The notes beneath the pieces are model-generated. The model was given only the letters and a program-made list of their open reading frames with translations, made no database searches and was not told where the DNA came from. Below are positions 63,735 to 64,000 of a stretch of 64,000 nucleotides of DNA, one piece after another. How positions within the stretch are numbered: the first letter of the stretch is position 1; the number at the start of each line of letters is the position of its first letter. The stretch is from Snuella sedimenti (lineage in GTDB: Bacteria; Bacteroidota; Bacteroidia; Flavobacteriales; Flavobacteriaceae): assembly GCF_016428595.1 (NCBI RefSeq), contig NZ_JAELVQ010000014.1, positions 1 through 64,000 of the forward strand, written 5' to 3'. The position numbers were made by a program, and so were the translations under genes.

Positions 63735-64000
63735 TTATTCTTGTGTCTCTGCTTCCCAGATATCACCTTCCGGTGCTTTTGGGTTTGCCGGTGTAGTTCC
63801 TTGAAAACTTAACACATAACTAGCAACTTGTGCCATTTCTATGGGTTTTAACTGTTGTTTCCATGCAATCATCCCTTTTCCAGAACGTCCTCCTTCGGAA
63901 ATAGTTTTAAATACATTTTTTATACCACCTCCTAAAATCCAATACGTATCGGTTAGATTAGGACCAATACCACCGCCACCATCGGCCATATGACAGGCTA
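63735..64000 (-). CDS. ccoP: cbb3 cytochrome c oxidase subunit III, C-terminal part (partial)
   Basis: Only the C-terminal part lies in the window; the coding frame runs off the edge at 64000. Just before the M at 63989 the frame reads Ala-Cys-His-Met from codons at the edge, matching the second CxxCH haem motif of CcoP. GGGIGPNLTDTYWILGG follows, with the Met and the QLKPIEMAQVASYVLSFQG helix near the end. CcoP is the dihaem subunit of the cbb3 oxidase. Confidence 0.88.
   Translation of the reverse strand, partial: ACHMADGGGGIGPNLTDTYWILGGGIKNVFKTISEGGRSGKGMIAWKQQLKPIEMAQVASYVLSFQGTTPANPKAPEGDIWEAETQE

Noticed and set aside
1-64000. tRNA, rRNA, prophage or intact insertion sequence
   Set aside because: No cloverleaf, rRNA stretch, integrase or transposase frame was recognised anywhere in the window.

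Overview
The window is a chromosomal segment of a low-G+C member of the Bacteroidota, almost certainly the family Flavobacteriaceae. The evidence is the fused LpxC/FabZ gene, a PorX-type response regulator (type IX secretion / gliding control), menaquinone genes, a cbb3 oxidase cluster, TAnnTTTG-type -7 promoter boxes, few Shine-Dalgarno sequences, and several TTG/GTG starts. No rRNA, tRNA, CRISPR array, intact insertion sequence or prophage was seen; most of the window is housekeeping sequence.

Layout. 1-5.0 kb: a secreted orphan behind a small MITE-like repeat, then a thioesterase-menF-menD menaquinone block and a DUF2853 gene. 5.1-15.3 kb: mixed metabolic and hypothetical genes (metallo-beta-lactamase-fold hydrolase, XRE regulator divergent from an M14 peptidase with strong palindromes between them, Lrp regulator, aroB, proline dehydrogenase, alanine dehydrogenase). 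15.5-20.8 kb: an outer-membrane beta-barrel gene that looks mosaic, a tiny secreted-peptide gene overlapping a 4-TM protein gene, tsaE and porX. 20.9-28.1 kb: the lipid A / fatty-acid block HD-lpxD-lpxC/fabZ-lpxA-efp-lpxD2-sucD. 28.2-34.4 kb: lipoprotein, fabG, a VWA membrane protein, a prohibitin, a LytTR regulator and a small secreted protein. 34.6-42.6 kb: a full histidine operon hisG-D-C-B-H-A-F-IE preceded by a leader peptide with four consecutive His codons and an attenuator-like terminator. 43-46.5 kb: truA and small conserved genes. 46.7-51.4 kb: leuC-leuD-leuA-leuB. 51.6-57.6 kb: ASCH, MscS, DUF3817 and VTT proteins, then an EF-G-like GTPase with a small coiled-coil partner. 57.7-64 kb: YceI lipoprotein, hemN behind an FNR-like box, a universal stress protein, and the cbb3 maturation genes ccoP(partial)-ccoG-fixH-safE, a micro-oxic respiration neighbourhood.

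The least explained signal is a three-copy intergenic element at 29050-29212, 38184-38337 and 54889-55032. Each copy begins with a 17-codon mini-ORF (consensus MKRxLxNFKxxFxxGxx), continues with a hairpin containing CGTTCT(C) and an AT-rich tail, and ends on an RTG-AAA start. In two copies that start is the start codon of a gene (fabG and the EF-G-like gene). In the third, inside the his operon, the start runs at once into a stop. It looks like a mobile or duplicated leader cassette or a structured RNA family. I do not recognise it.

Other non-coding structure worth attention: two related ~160-bp inverted-repeat elements (256-418 and 32887-33048), a family of short ATTCC...GGAAT palindromes, in-phase heptamer repeats upstream of hisA and leuD, and closely spaced palindromes upstream of the EF-G-like gene.
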